A stretch of DNA of 64,000 nucleotides from Pleodorina starrii (lineage: Eukaryota; Chlorophyta; Chlorophyceae; Chlamydomonadales; Volvocaceae), in NCBI GenBank assembly GCA_030267565.1, contig BRXU01000033.1:575001-639000 (forward strand), in the 5' to 3' direction. Made by a program: the position numbers and the translations under genes. Positions within the stretch are counted from its first letter, which is position 1. The number at the start of each line of letters is the position of its first letter. This document shows positions 35,281 through 47,200 of the stretch, piece after piece. Under the pieces are notes generated by a model. That model had not been told where the DNA came from, did no database searches, and worked only from the letters and a program-made list of their open reading frames with translations.

Positions 35281-38200
35281 TCACTTGGCACCCGCTGCGC
35301 TGCCCCCCGTCCGCCGCACGCACTCCCTGCACACGAAGCTGGGCGGCTCGTCCATCTCATCCGGGATGTCGTTGCAGCGGGTGTGCGACCACACGCCGCA
35401 CAGGTCGCACGCAATCATGCGCTCGCCGTCATCGTCCTGAGGGCCGGGGGCCGGGGCGGGGCGGTGGGCCGGGGGCCGGGGCGGTGCGGGGAGCGGGGCG
35501 GGACGGGGCAGAGAAAACCAGCACGAGTAAGAAGAATGTGGCCGGCTGACATATGCGAATGGAAATAGTCCATCTGCAGGACGAGAGGCAGTAGGGCACC
35601 ATCGCGGCGCCTTGCGGGGCGGGAGAGCGGTCCCACACCGCCAGTCCGTGAGCCCCTACTCCGGGGGGCCCACTGCAAAACAGCTCAAGTGACATCATCC
35701 ATTGGGGCCAACGCCCCTTCTGGCCGGTTGAATTGAGGTACAAGGGAAGTAGTACGGAAGTACGACACACTCACCTGCGTGCCACACAGGCAGGCGACCC
35801 GCCAGTCCTCCGGCCCCCCCGCGTGGCGCCACCGCCGGTCGAGATCCAGTCCGCTACAGCGCACCACCACCACCGCCGGGGGCAGCGGCGGCGCCGACGG
35901 CGGCAGTCCGGCCGCTGATCCGTCTGCCGGCGGCGCCGCCGCCGCCGGAGCCGTGGCGAAGGGAGGTCCGAGTACCGCCGAGTCCCCGCCCGCCAGCACC
36001 TACACCCGGCAACAGCCCGCAATGTCAAACGGGGCCGGAGGAGAGAAGAGGAGCCAAACTCGGACAGGGCAGAGCACATTCCGGATATCGCGGATGGATG
36101 GGTGGGTGGGTTGGGGGCGCCACCTCTTGGGTGCGAAAGGCGCGACGGGGCGTGGGAGGCCCGACCCACGTGCTTTCATCCACACACCTCCACCGCGGCC
36201 CCCACCGCGCGATCAACAACACACCAACACACCAACACTGCACCGTTCCCAGTGCACCCACATGCGACATGCCCCGTCACACATGCCGCACCTGCTCGTC
36301 CAAGCCCCGCACCACGGTCGTGACCACCATGCCGCCACCGCTACGCGGGCAGCACATCCGATATGTCTCCTTGAACGCCGCCGCTGCCGCCCGCTTCAGG
36401 TCACCCAGAGTGACCATCGCCGTCGCCGCGCCGTCGCCCGTCGCCGCCGCCGCCGGATCCACCACCACAATCTCCGGCGGCGTCAACGTCATCTGGCGGG
36501 GGACCCGCGGCGCAGGCGCGTGCGCCGCCATCGACGCCACCGCCGCCGCCGCGGCGGCGGCCGCCGCCGCGGCGGACGCGCGCGCGGCGCCGCCGCGCCG
36601 TACCGGCGGCGGCGGCTGCTCCTCGTCCAGTTGCAGCGCCACCAGCACTCGAACCTTGCCGTCGGAAGCGGTGGCGGCGGCGGCCGCCGCCGCCGTACCG
36701 CCGCCGTAGTCCTTCACAAAGTACTTGCTGTCCTTGAGCATTTGTACGGCGGCAGCCATATACGGCAGCGCAAGAGGCTTCACAGCCGCCAGACGCTTCG
36801 ATGCCAGCGCCGCGGCGGCGCCCAGCGCGGGCTTGTACAGCCGCAGAATGCTGCAGTACAGGTACTGCATGTCGCACTGGGTCTGGTCGTTGATGTAGGT
36901 AAGGGAGGTGTTGTGGTGGGCCTTGCCGGGTACGACATAAGGATTGGTGGGCGGCGGCGGTTCGGGGTCGAAGCTCGTACCGCCGCTGCCGCCGTGGCCG
37001 CCGCCGCCGGCGCCGACGCTCATCACCCAGGCTGCCAGGCAGCCGGGCCGCCCGCGCCTGCTGCCGCCGCCACCGCCGCCGCTGCCGCCGGCCGCTGCCT
37101 CAGGCGGCGGACCTGCCGACGCCGTCGCCGCCTTGACCTTGTGGATGTACGTCAGCGGAATTGTACGGATAAGCGACTCGCAGGGCTCCTGCGATGCCGC
37201 CGGGCCCAGGGCAGTCACGAGCGCGGTGCTGGTGCCGGCGGCGGGCGATGGGAGGATTTGTGGCTCGCCGGGCGGCGGCGGCGGCGCCGCCGGCAGCTGC
37301 CCGGCCGCCGGCGCCGCCGGCGCAGCGTCTTCCGCAGCTGACACGGGCGGCGACACCGCACCGGCACTTGCGACGGCGGCGAACGCCGCACCTCCGTTGC
37401 TGGAATCGCACACCGTCGGCGGCGCCGACATCCGCCCCGCCGCCGCGCCTCCCCGGGGACCCCGCGGTGGCCGCCCCGCTCCCACCAAGCCCGGCCCCTT
37501 CGCTCCCGCGGCGGCGAGGCTCTCCGCGCCTGCCGCCGCCGCCGCCCTCGCGCCCGCTGCGGGCGCTGCGCCGCTGCCGCCGCCGCCGCTGTCCAGCCCT
37601 GCGGCGGAAGGGTCCGACGCTGCCTGGGGACCTGAGGTTGCGCCGTCCACCGCCGCCGCCGCCGCAGCAGCAGCACCGGGCGTACTCAGGAAGGCGCGTT
37701 TCCCGCTCCCCCGCGGCGCCGGCACGTTGGGCGCCGCCACCGCCGCCGCCGCCGGAGCGGACGCCAGGACTGACGGCGGTGCAGCTCCGGTGACGGGGCT
37801 GCAGGCGGTGTCCTGCGGGCCGGCGGCGCCGACGGACGGCGCCGTGGCCGTGTGGGACACGGCGGCGGCTGTGGCGGCGGTTGTGGCGGTTGTGGACTGC
37901 GTTGCCTTGTGCCGCTTGCCGTTCCGCGGCGACAGAGCCGGCCCCTCCCGCGACTTGCGCTGCGACTGCGACTGAGAGCGCGACTGAGAGCGCGATTGGG
38001 GCTGCGAGCGCGACGGCGACTGCGGCAGGGGGAGTGAGTGGGCGTCGGAGTGTGCGCGGTGCGGCTCCTGCCTCGTCCGCTTCCGCTTCGCGCCAGCCAC
38101 CTCCGCTGCCGCCTTATCGCCAGCCGCCGCCGCTTCGCCGCCGCCCTGCAGCGTCGCCGCAACGGCTCCGGCTGCCGCTGGGGCATCGCCAGCGTCGATG

Positions 38201-41200
38201 TCCGCAGGTGCAGCACTCCCCGGGCCCTGCGGCGCCGCCGGCGCCGCGCCGGCGCCGGTCTCTGTCGCCGCCGCCGCCGCCGCGGCGGCGGCGACCGCGG
38301 CTGCGGCCATTGCGGTGGTGGGCGGCAGCGTCGGCGCCGGCGCGTTTCTGCCCCTCGCCGCCGTCAGGGCTGCGGGGCGCGCGACCTTCCCCAACCGTAT
38401 CCGGAGACTGCCGTTCGGCGCCACCGGCGACGCACCAGGCGGCGACGACGAGGTCGCAGTCACCGGGCTCTTGGCTGTCACCGCCGCCGATGCCGCCGCC
38501 GTCGTCTCCGGGCGCTCCGCCTCCGCCTTCACGGCTGGTCGCAGCTGCGCTGGCGACGCCGGAGGGGCACCGGCCAGGGCGTCCACTGCCGCGCCCGACT
38601 TCAGCGCTCCTCCCGCCGAAGCAGCCGCCGTCAACGTAGCCGCCACGACCGTCGGCGCCTTCGACTTCAGCTTTGCCCCCAAAGCCGTCTTTGCGGGGGC
38701 AACCGCGGGTGCGGCGCAGGCAGAGCCGGCGGCGCTCCCTCCACCGTCGGTGTTGCCACCATCGGCGTCCGCAGGCTTGCCCGACGCCGCTTTCGCCTTA
38801 GCATCGTGGCCGCAGGCCTTGGCCTGGCCGCTTGAAGTGCTGCTGCTTTTGGGAGCGACGGCGGTGGCGGCGGCGGCAGATGGGCGGGACGCGCCGTCGG
38901 AGGTGATGGCGGCGGCGGCGGCGTGCCGACGACTGGTCGCCTTCGTCGCAGAAGCGCCAGCCTTGCTGCCGCCGCCGCCGCCGCCGACGGCAGCCCCACC
39001 GGCGGCGCCGCCGCTGGGGCTCCTCAACGCGCCCGCCGACGTCGACGGCCTCTTGCTGTCCGCGGCGCCCAGTACGGCAGCGATCCTGGCGGCGACGGCG
39101 GCGATGGCCATCACTGACGGCCTGGGCACCTTCCGTGAGGAGCGCGCCTTCCTCACAATCGTAAGGCCCTCAGGGAACGCTATCGGGGCGCCGCCGTCCT
39201 CGTCTTCCACCGCCGCCGGCGGCGGTGGCGGCGGCGGCGCCGCCGTCGCCGCCACCGTCTCCTCCACCTTGGGCCTGCCGGCGGCCTTGCGCCGCCGCTG
39301 CGGCTCTGACTCCAAGATGGCTTCCTGAACCACCTTCGATGTCACGCGCGCTCGTTGCGGCCGCAGGGCCAGAAGCTGCTGCTGCTGCTGCTGGTCCTGA
39401 CCTTGAGGTGGCTGCGATGCCCCGGCGAAGGGCTGGACGCACGGCGGCCTCGACTTGCCTCCGCCTGTCGTCGCGTCGGCAGGTACCGCGGCAGCGCCCA
39501 GGGACTTCTCCTCCGGCGCCTCCTCCTTGATGTGCGCCCCCGCCGGCGGCAACGGAGCCGGCGGCGACGGTGCTTGCTGTCCGACGTCAGGCGCCGTGTC
39601 AGGCATGTCGTCAGCAGCACCGCCGAGAGCGGCCGAGGGCACGGCCGCGACACCGGCGGCAGCGTCGGGCCGGTGCGGTATCCCTGGCTCAGCCTCAGCG
39701 TTGCCCGGGGCGCTGCCAGCAGCAGCTTCCGACGCTTCCGTTGCCGCCGCCGCCGCCTGCGGCCCTGCCGGCGCTGTCGCCGTCACGCCGGTTGCCGCTG
39801 TGCCGACTGCGCCCCCATCGTCCGCACCGCCGCGCGGTGTTCCCTGTCCCAGTTCCTGCGGCTGCTCCTGTTTCTGTCCGGCCGCTGGCGCCGCCTGGCC
39901 AGGCGGTGCTGTCGCCGCCGCCGGATCACCGCGTCCCGCAGCCAACGCCCCTCCGGCGGCCCTCAGCACAGGCGCCGCCGCCTTCTCCTCCTCCTCCATG
40001 GCTGGCGCCTGTGCCGCTGGCGGCTCCAGAACCACGTCCCCGCTGACCGGCCGACCATTTTCTTCTGCCGCCTTGCCCGCTCCCGATGACCGACCCACGG
40101 GACTCTCGGGCTCCAGTTTGACGGGCCCCGGCGCCGCCGCCGCCGCGGTCGCTGCCGAAGCTTCCCCGCCGGCCTGCGTATGGCTTCCCTTGTCCTCCTG
40201 CGCCTCCTGCTTAAGCTGCTGCTTCCGCCCCTTCGCCTGGCGCTCCTGTTGCTGCCGTTCCTCCTCGGGCTGCCCCTGCTGCTGCTGCTGCTGCTGGTTT
40301 TGGTGGTTCTGTTTCCGCTCCTGTTTCTTGAGCTTGGACAGCGTGGACTGGCTCATCAGGTAGCGCAGCTCCCGCGGCACACGCGCGGCGGTGGCGCGGC
40401 CGCCGGCGCCCGGTCGCTGCTGGATGCGCGACTCCAGCACACTGTCCAACAGCGCCTGCCCCTCCGACTGATGCTCCTTGGCCATATCCCGCCAAGAAGC
40501 AACAACCGCAGCAGGACGAGACGCGCCGCCAGACGCGGCGGCGCCGCGGCTGACGGCGGCGGCTCCGCCGCCAGTTTCATCACCGCCGGCGGCTCCGCCG
40601 CCGCCGCCGGTCGGCGTGCTGGGCGGCGCGGCGCTGTCGGCGGCGGCGGCCGCGGTAGTGGTGGCGGCGCTGGTCGTTTGGCTGTCCGGTTTGGAGGTGT
40701 CCGCGGCCGTCGCATCCGCGGCGGCGGCGGCGGCAGCGGCAGTGGCGCACGCCGGGGTGGTCTTGTCGCGGAGCTTGACCGGTCCCGGGCCCTTGCGAGC
40801 CTTGGGCTGCTTCTTCGCGGGCGGCTTGGGCTTGGCCCTGCCCGCCTTGGGTCCCTTGGCGTCGCCGCCGTCGCCGCCGTCGCTGGGTCCCGCCGTCGCG
40901 CCGCTTCCCCTCCGCTCCGCTTCCACTTCCGCTTCGTCCTCCTGCTGCTCCTCCGTCTTCACACCGGCCCCCACCGCCGCCCCAGCATCAGCGTCCACCT
41001 CCCGCTTGACCTCCGCAGCAGCAGCAGCAGCAGCAGCAGCGGGTGCCGCCCGGCCCTCCTCCGTTTCCACCGCTGCGGCCGCCATCGTCGCTCCCTCAGC
41101 CGCCACCGGGCCCTTGCCCTCGTTCGGCTTCGCAGCTCCCGCCGTCTCCGCCGCCTTGCCAGGTGCGGTCCCAGGCCCCTGATCCTCCGCGGTCGCCTTG

Positions 41201-44200
41201 CCGGCGGCGGCGCCCGCTGCCCCCACCGGCGGCAAGTCTCCCGGCCGCTCCGAAGGGGAGGGCGCTGATTCCGGTTCCGCCGCTGCCGCGCCGGACAAAC
41301 ATGCCCGGCTGGCGGGACCAGCGGAGCCGTCGGCACCGACGGCATCCCCGTCCGCGGCGGCGGTGGCAGCGGCGGTGGCAGCGGCAGCGGCGGTGGTGGT
41401 GGCAGCGGCGGCAGCGCTGCCCGAGGCAGATGGAGCGGAGGGAGGAGGCGACAGCGGCGGCGGCGGCGGCCCCGCCTTCGGCTGCGCGTTGTTGGAGCCT
41501 CGCGGCTTGATCAGGCGGTTACCCTTGCGTGCGTAGGGACCGTGTGCCGGCATCGGCACGGTGTATGACAGCGGCGCGTCGGCGGGCGTGTCGGGCAGCC
41601 GCTCGAGCCTGCGCGGCAAGCAGTCGGCAGTGGGAGCTATGGAGGCCCAATGGGGGCACACACACCAAAGAAACGTCGCAGCCCCGTCCCGTCCCGCCCC
41701 GCCCCGGGCACTCGGGGAGTGGAAGGAGGTCAAGGGTGTCAATCAAAGGGGCACGGGACACCGCCCACCGAGCCCTGCCAGTGTCCCCCTTTCCCCCCCT
41801 TTCCGTTTACGGTATCGTCAGCCGCTCCTCCCGACTGGACCCTCCGGCTCCCGCTGGTCTGCTCCCGCTGGTCTGGTCCGCACCTGTAGTAGTAGGAGCG
41901 GGTGACGGTGTACTTGGAGCGGTACACCGCGTAGCCGCCGATGCGCACATTGGCCACCTGAGGGGTCGAGGCGGGGCACGAGGGGGCGGCACGAGCGAGC
42001 GGAGGGCAGCGGGATGGGCGGGGAGGGGGGAGAGGGGCGGGGGTCGTCGGGGCTGACACAGTCAGGCGCGAGTCAGTCAGGGCCCACCGGGCAAGCAGCC
42101 CCCCACCTCCCTCTCCCCACCTGTTTGAGCACCCAGTCCAGCACCTTGAAGTCCCGGTACGTCTCCATCATGACGTCACGCAGCTGCAGCCGGGCCAACC
42201 ACTGGTGGGCGCAGTGGGACTGCATGCAGAGGGAGAGGAAGGGGGGAGGAGGGCGGGCGGGGGAGAGGAGGGTGATGGGTGGTGGTGGGTATGCCGGGGG
42301 AGGGAGGACACCCGGTACAATCACGCAATCATCGACGGTTGCGTGCCTTCCCAGATCAGATCAGGTCAGGTCAGATGAGATCAGGTCGGGTCAGATGAGG
42401 TCAGGCCCTCCCTGCCCCCCCCCCCTGCCCCACCTGCAGCGCCTGCATCATGGCATCCATGGCCCGCTGGCAGTCCCGCAGGTGCATGTCCGCCTCAGGC
42501 TCAGCCTGCAACCGGACAGGACAGGAGGACGGACGGAGGGAAGGGGTGAGAGACACGAACCCGGGGCCGGGACGGCGGCTCAGGGAGGAGAGGAAGGAGA
42601 GGAAGAAGAGGAGAGGAGAGGCAAGGGGGAAGGAGGGGAGGGAGGGAGGGCGGGAGGGTAGCGGGAGGGGAGGGAGGGCCTTGTGGAACGCGCGAACGTC
42701 TGAGCAAAGGTGTTACCGGGAAAGCAGGCGGGCAGGCGGGCACGTGGGTGCGGTGATGGGAGGTGCAGCAATGTGGAGGACAGATGGCAGGCGCGGTGCA
42801 GCAGCAAGTCGGTTTCGGAGCGTCACTTGGCCCGGCGCCCAGGCCAGCCACTGGGCCGCAAGGAAAACGCGGCAAAGCACGGCGCGCAAACCGCTCGAGC
42901 CCCATCTCGGGCCCAGTGGAGATGGCGTAACGTGACGCGACGCGACGTGCTCCATGCCTCCAGCCCCAGTGCCCCCCTCCCTCGCACCCACATGCAGCTC
43001 CCGGAGAGAAGCAACCGGCTCCCGCGCCAGATCGTCTGGAGCGGGGCCGATGTGCGCCCCGGAGGCCTTGACAGGATTGCGACCGCGCCCGCCACCACTC
43101 CCGCCAGCAGTCCCGCCCGCGCCCACGCCGGCGCCGCCGCTAGCGCCGGCCGCAGCACCGTCGTCAGGTCCGGCCGCCGCAGGCTCCGCGTCCGGGTCGT
43201 CGCCACCGCCGCCGCCGGCGCCGCCGCCGCCCGCAGTGCCCGCAGGCGCCGCGTCGGCGGCGGCGTCCGGGGCGGCTAGCGCCGGCGGCGCCGTGCCACG
43301 GGCTTCCTCCATGTCGGGCTGCTGACCGCCGCCGTCGCCGCCTCCGCCTCCGACAGCCTCCGGCAACGTATCCACTGCACCCCCTTGCGCTGCAGCTTCC
43401 ACTCCGGCACCGACGCCACACGCGGAGCCGCCCACCGCAACCGCATCGTCACCCGCCGGCGGCGGCGGTGGCGACAGCGACTGCGCCCGCGGCAGCAGCT
43501 CCTCAAGCTCAAAGCCGGGCATGAAGCCCGACGCCGCATCTGCACAACCCAACGGGTGCCCGGACCCGGCCTCGAGACCGTCGTACAGCGCCCCCCAGGC
43601 GTCGTCCCCAGGGCATTCCGGCGACGGCGCCCTCGCAGCCGCCAGAGCACCGGACGCATCCGATAGTGAGGGATCCGCGGCACAACCCCTCTCGTCACCA
43701 TGCCCCTTCGCAGGGTGAGGGGCATGGTGCGCTGCTGCACCCGCGTTCACGCTGCCGTACTGTACGGCAACGGAGCTGCACCGGGCGAGCACGGCGTCGC
43801 AACCGGTGCCAATGGACGCTGCCCCGACGTCGCTGCAGCGGGCTGGAAACACGAAGCCGTTGGCGGCGGCGGCGGCGGCGGTGACGGCACAGGCGTCCGG
43901 CGTGCACCCCGACGGCGCCGCCAGCAGCGGCGGAAGGTCCGTCCAGAGGCCGTCCGCCGCGTCCCATTCGGAGGAGTTGAGCGACGGCACGGCGAAAGGG
44001 CCGGCGGGGTCGTCGGCCGTGCCGCCAGCCGCACCGGCGTCGCCTTGCGGGGCCTCCGACGCCGACGCACCCGAGGCACCGACCCATGGGTCATCAGCCG
44101 CGTCCGGGGGCTTGAGCTCCGTGAATGGCGCATCGGCAGGGTGGTAAGAAAGACGATGAGCATCCGCATCCGCATCCGCGGGGGCATCCGTCATGTTCTG

Positions 44201-47200
44201 GGCGGCCTCGCCTGCCCCGCCGCCAGCCGGCGGACCGTCGGGGGCGCCATCCTCGACACGCGATTCCGAGGCGGCTCCGTCAGTGGGCAGCGGGTTGTGA
44301 GGCGGCAGGGCACCCGGGTGGGCGGGCTCGGCGGGGTAGGGCTCCCCGGGCGCCGCCGCGTCTTCCCGCTCCACCACCGCCGGCGCCGTCTCAGGCTGCT
44401 CAGGCGCCTCCGGCTGTTGTGGCGCCTCCGGCTGTTCAGCTGCCGACTGCACCGCGCTCGCCCGGTCCAGCCAATGATGCGGTGCCTCCGCCTGCCCCTC
44501 CGCCTGCCCCTCCGCCTGCGCGAGCGCTGCCCCTTCCGCGGCCGGTCCCAATGCCGGTTCCAATGCCGCCTGCTGCCGGCTGTCCGTCCAACCGCCACTT
44601 TCGAACAGAGGCACCAGCGACTCGCAGGGCACCGCCACGACCGGAACTCCCTCGGCTGCCGGCTCCGAAGCCGCGTGATCCACCACCTGCTCCGACACGG
44701 CCTGGCCCCCCTCCTGGTCCTGATCGGCAGCTGATGGCTCCAAAACCATCTGCTCCGATATGATCTGCCCCTGGTCCACAGCCATGGCCTCCGGCGGGCT
44801 GGGGCTGGGACTCGGGGAGGCCGAGCCAGCCGTCCCCTGTGCCAAGTGACCCGAGGCGTCCGCCATTGGGTCGTCGATGCCCAACGCCGCCCCGGGGGCG
44901 GCGTCCGGAGCCGCGCCGGACGCGGCGTCTGCGCCGTCTCGGGCTCCACAGCCGACCCGCGGGTCCAGGTCCATGGCGACTGCCCCGCCCTGGCGCCCGC
45001 TGCCGCTTGGCTGCGGCGGCACTGACGGCGGTGGGGCTGCTGGGTGCGCCTGCGCGCCGGCAGCCTCCGTCTCCGCCTGCGCCGCTGCCGACTGCCTTGT
45101 CCCCTCAGCTGCCTCCGGCCCGCTCGTGTTGCTGCAGGCCGCCGGACTGGCCGACTCCCCCGCATGTGCCTCCGCCTCTGCCATTGCCGCGGCCGCCGCA
45201 TCCGCCTGGACAGGCGGCAGCAGCGTCCCGGTCGGGTACGGCGCCAGCACCCGACCTTGCCACGCATCCGTGCCCGCAGCTGGATTGGCGGCGGGGTCCG
45301 CAGCTGATCCCGCGAGGCCGGGGTCTAGCGCAACGGGCGCAGCGCCTTCACCCCACGCCCCGTGTCCCGGACATGCCCCAGGAGGTGTGCCCCACTGCGG
45401 CAACGTCGGCACCAGCAGCGGGAGCGGCGGGACGTTCATGGCGAGCTGCGCCGGCGGCAGGCAGGCCGCGGCGCCGTACATTGCGTACTGCGCCGCCGCC
45501 AGCTCGGCGGCTGGGGCAGCGGCGCCACCGGCGCCGACGGCGACGGCCGCAGCCTCCGCGTCGGTCGTCGACGCCTGGGCACCGACATCCTGCCCGGTCG
45601 CCTGAGGCACCCATGAGGTTGTTGCCTCGCTGGTGGCTGCTGTTGCTGCACCGCTCCCGCCAGGCCAACATGCCGCGGCGTCCGGCTGCTGAGGCTGCCC
45701 TTCCTCAGGCTCGTTCGGCCGCTGCCGCTTGCTGCTGCGCTCCCCGCCGACAGCGGGGCTGCCGCCATCGCCGGCCTGCCCCGCCGCCACCGCCACCGCC
45801 GCAGCCGCCGCAAGTCCCTGCGGCTGCGAGCCCGCACCAGCGCCTGGCGCTGCCCCGGCCGCCGCGGCCAGCGCCAGTTGACCCACCGTCCCGAGCATCA
45901 CCTGTTCCACACCGTTGGCCTCCACACCGACATCGCCCTGCGCCAGCCTGGAAAGCGGCGCCGCGGCCTCGTAGCCCGCCCATTCAGCGCTGCCGCCCTC
46001 CAGCCCCACCGCAGCAGCCCCAGCCGCGCCTCCCGCGGCGCCCGGTGCTGCTGCTGCGTCGCCCGGCACTGCCGCTGGATCCAGGGACGTCGGCGCGCAA
46101 CCGGGTACGACATTCGGTGCTACCAACCCGTCAGACGCTGGCGTTGACGTCGCCGCCTCGCTGGTCACAGCGGCGGCAGCCGCAGCGGCGGCGGCAGCGG
46201 CAGCCGCCTCCGCCTGCGCTGCAGCTGTAACCGCAGCCGCGGCTTCCTGGGTCAGGAGGGCAGGGTTGTAGAGAAACAGGTCCGCCGCCGGCGCCGCCGG
46301 CGCTGTGGCGGCCGCGTCCGGTGCGCCCATGGCCAGCCACTGCGCCCAGCCGTCGGGCGCAAGACCCAAGGCGCCTGTGACAGCCGTCGCAGCTGCAGCC
46401 GCAGGGTCCGTGGGCTGCACCGCAGACAGCGCGGATGCCGACGCCGCGGCAGCAGCAGCTGCTGCTGCTGCTGCTGTGGCGGCAGCTGCAGCCGCAGCGT
46501 GCCCCGGGTCACCCGCCAGGGCCAGCGCGCCGCAGTCAGCTGGGCTCAGGGTGCTCCCCGCAGCGGACGCCCCCGGCTGTGTCCCAGGCTGCAGCTGCTC
46601 CGCCGATTGCGAAGGCGGAGGCAGCGCCTGCGGCTGCTGCTGCCCCGGCACCTGCTCCTGTTGCTGCGGCAGCTGGGACTGGGGCTGGAGCTGGGGCCAG
46701 GCGGTGGCGTTCGGGAAGGGCTGTGCCAAAGCGCTGCCGGCGAGCAAGGACTCGGTTTGGCTGGACGTCCCGGCCTGTGGGAGGGGCATGAAACCCGGGA
46801 ACCAGGGGTACGTCAGCGCCTGCTGTTGCGGCTGCTGCTGATGCTGTTCCGGCGACGCCGGCGCCGGCGCCTGCGGCGCTGGCAGATGCTGCTGGCCCTG
46901 CTGCTGTTCTTGCTGCTGCAATGGTTGCTGCGGCAGCGGTGGCAGCGGCGGCTGGAAGGGACCCGTCGAGGGCTGCCAAGGCCCCTGAGATGCAGGCGCC
47001 GCCGGGGGGCAGTTTGCGGCGCCGTCAGGCGCCGGAGCTGGCCTCCCAGCCGCCGCTGCCGCCGCCGCCGCCGTGGCGGCCGCTGCCGCCGCGGCAGCCA
47101 CGGCCTTTGCGGCCTCGGCCAGGGCTTGCGTTGCTGAGGATGGCAGAATGCCGGCAGTGCACCCGGCCAGGCCGGTGCCTGGAAGCAGCGCGGCGGGCTG

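Noticed and set aside
36944..41268. Long plus-strand open frames (for example 38198-39328, 39455-40363, 40180-41268) opposite the PHD-protein exon.
   Set aside because: They mirror the Ala/Gln-rich minus-strand exon. GC-rich codon repeats keep several antisense frames open. They lack domains and splice logic.
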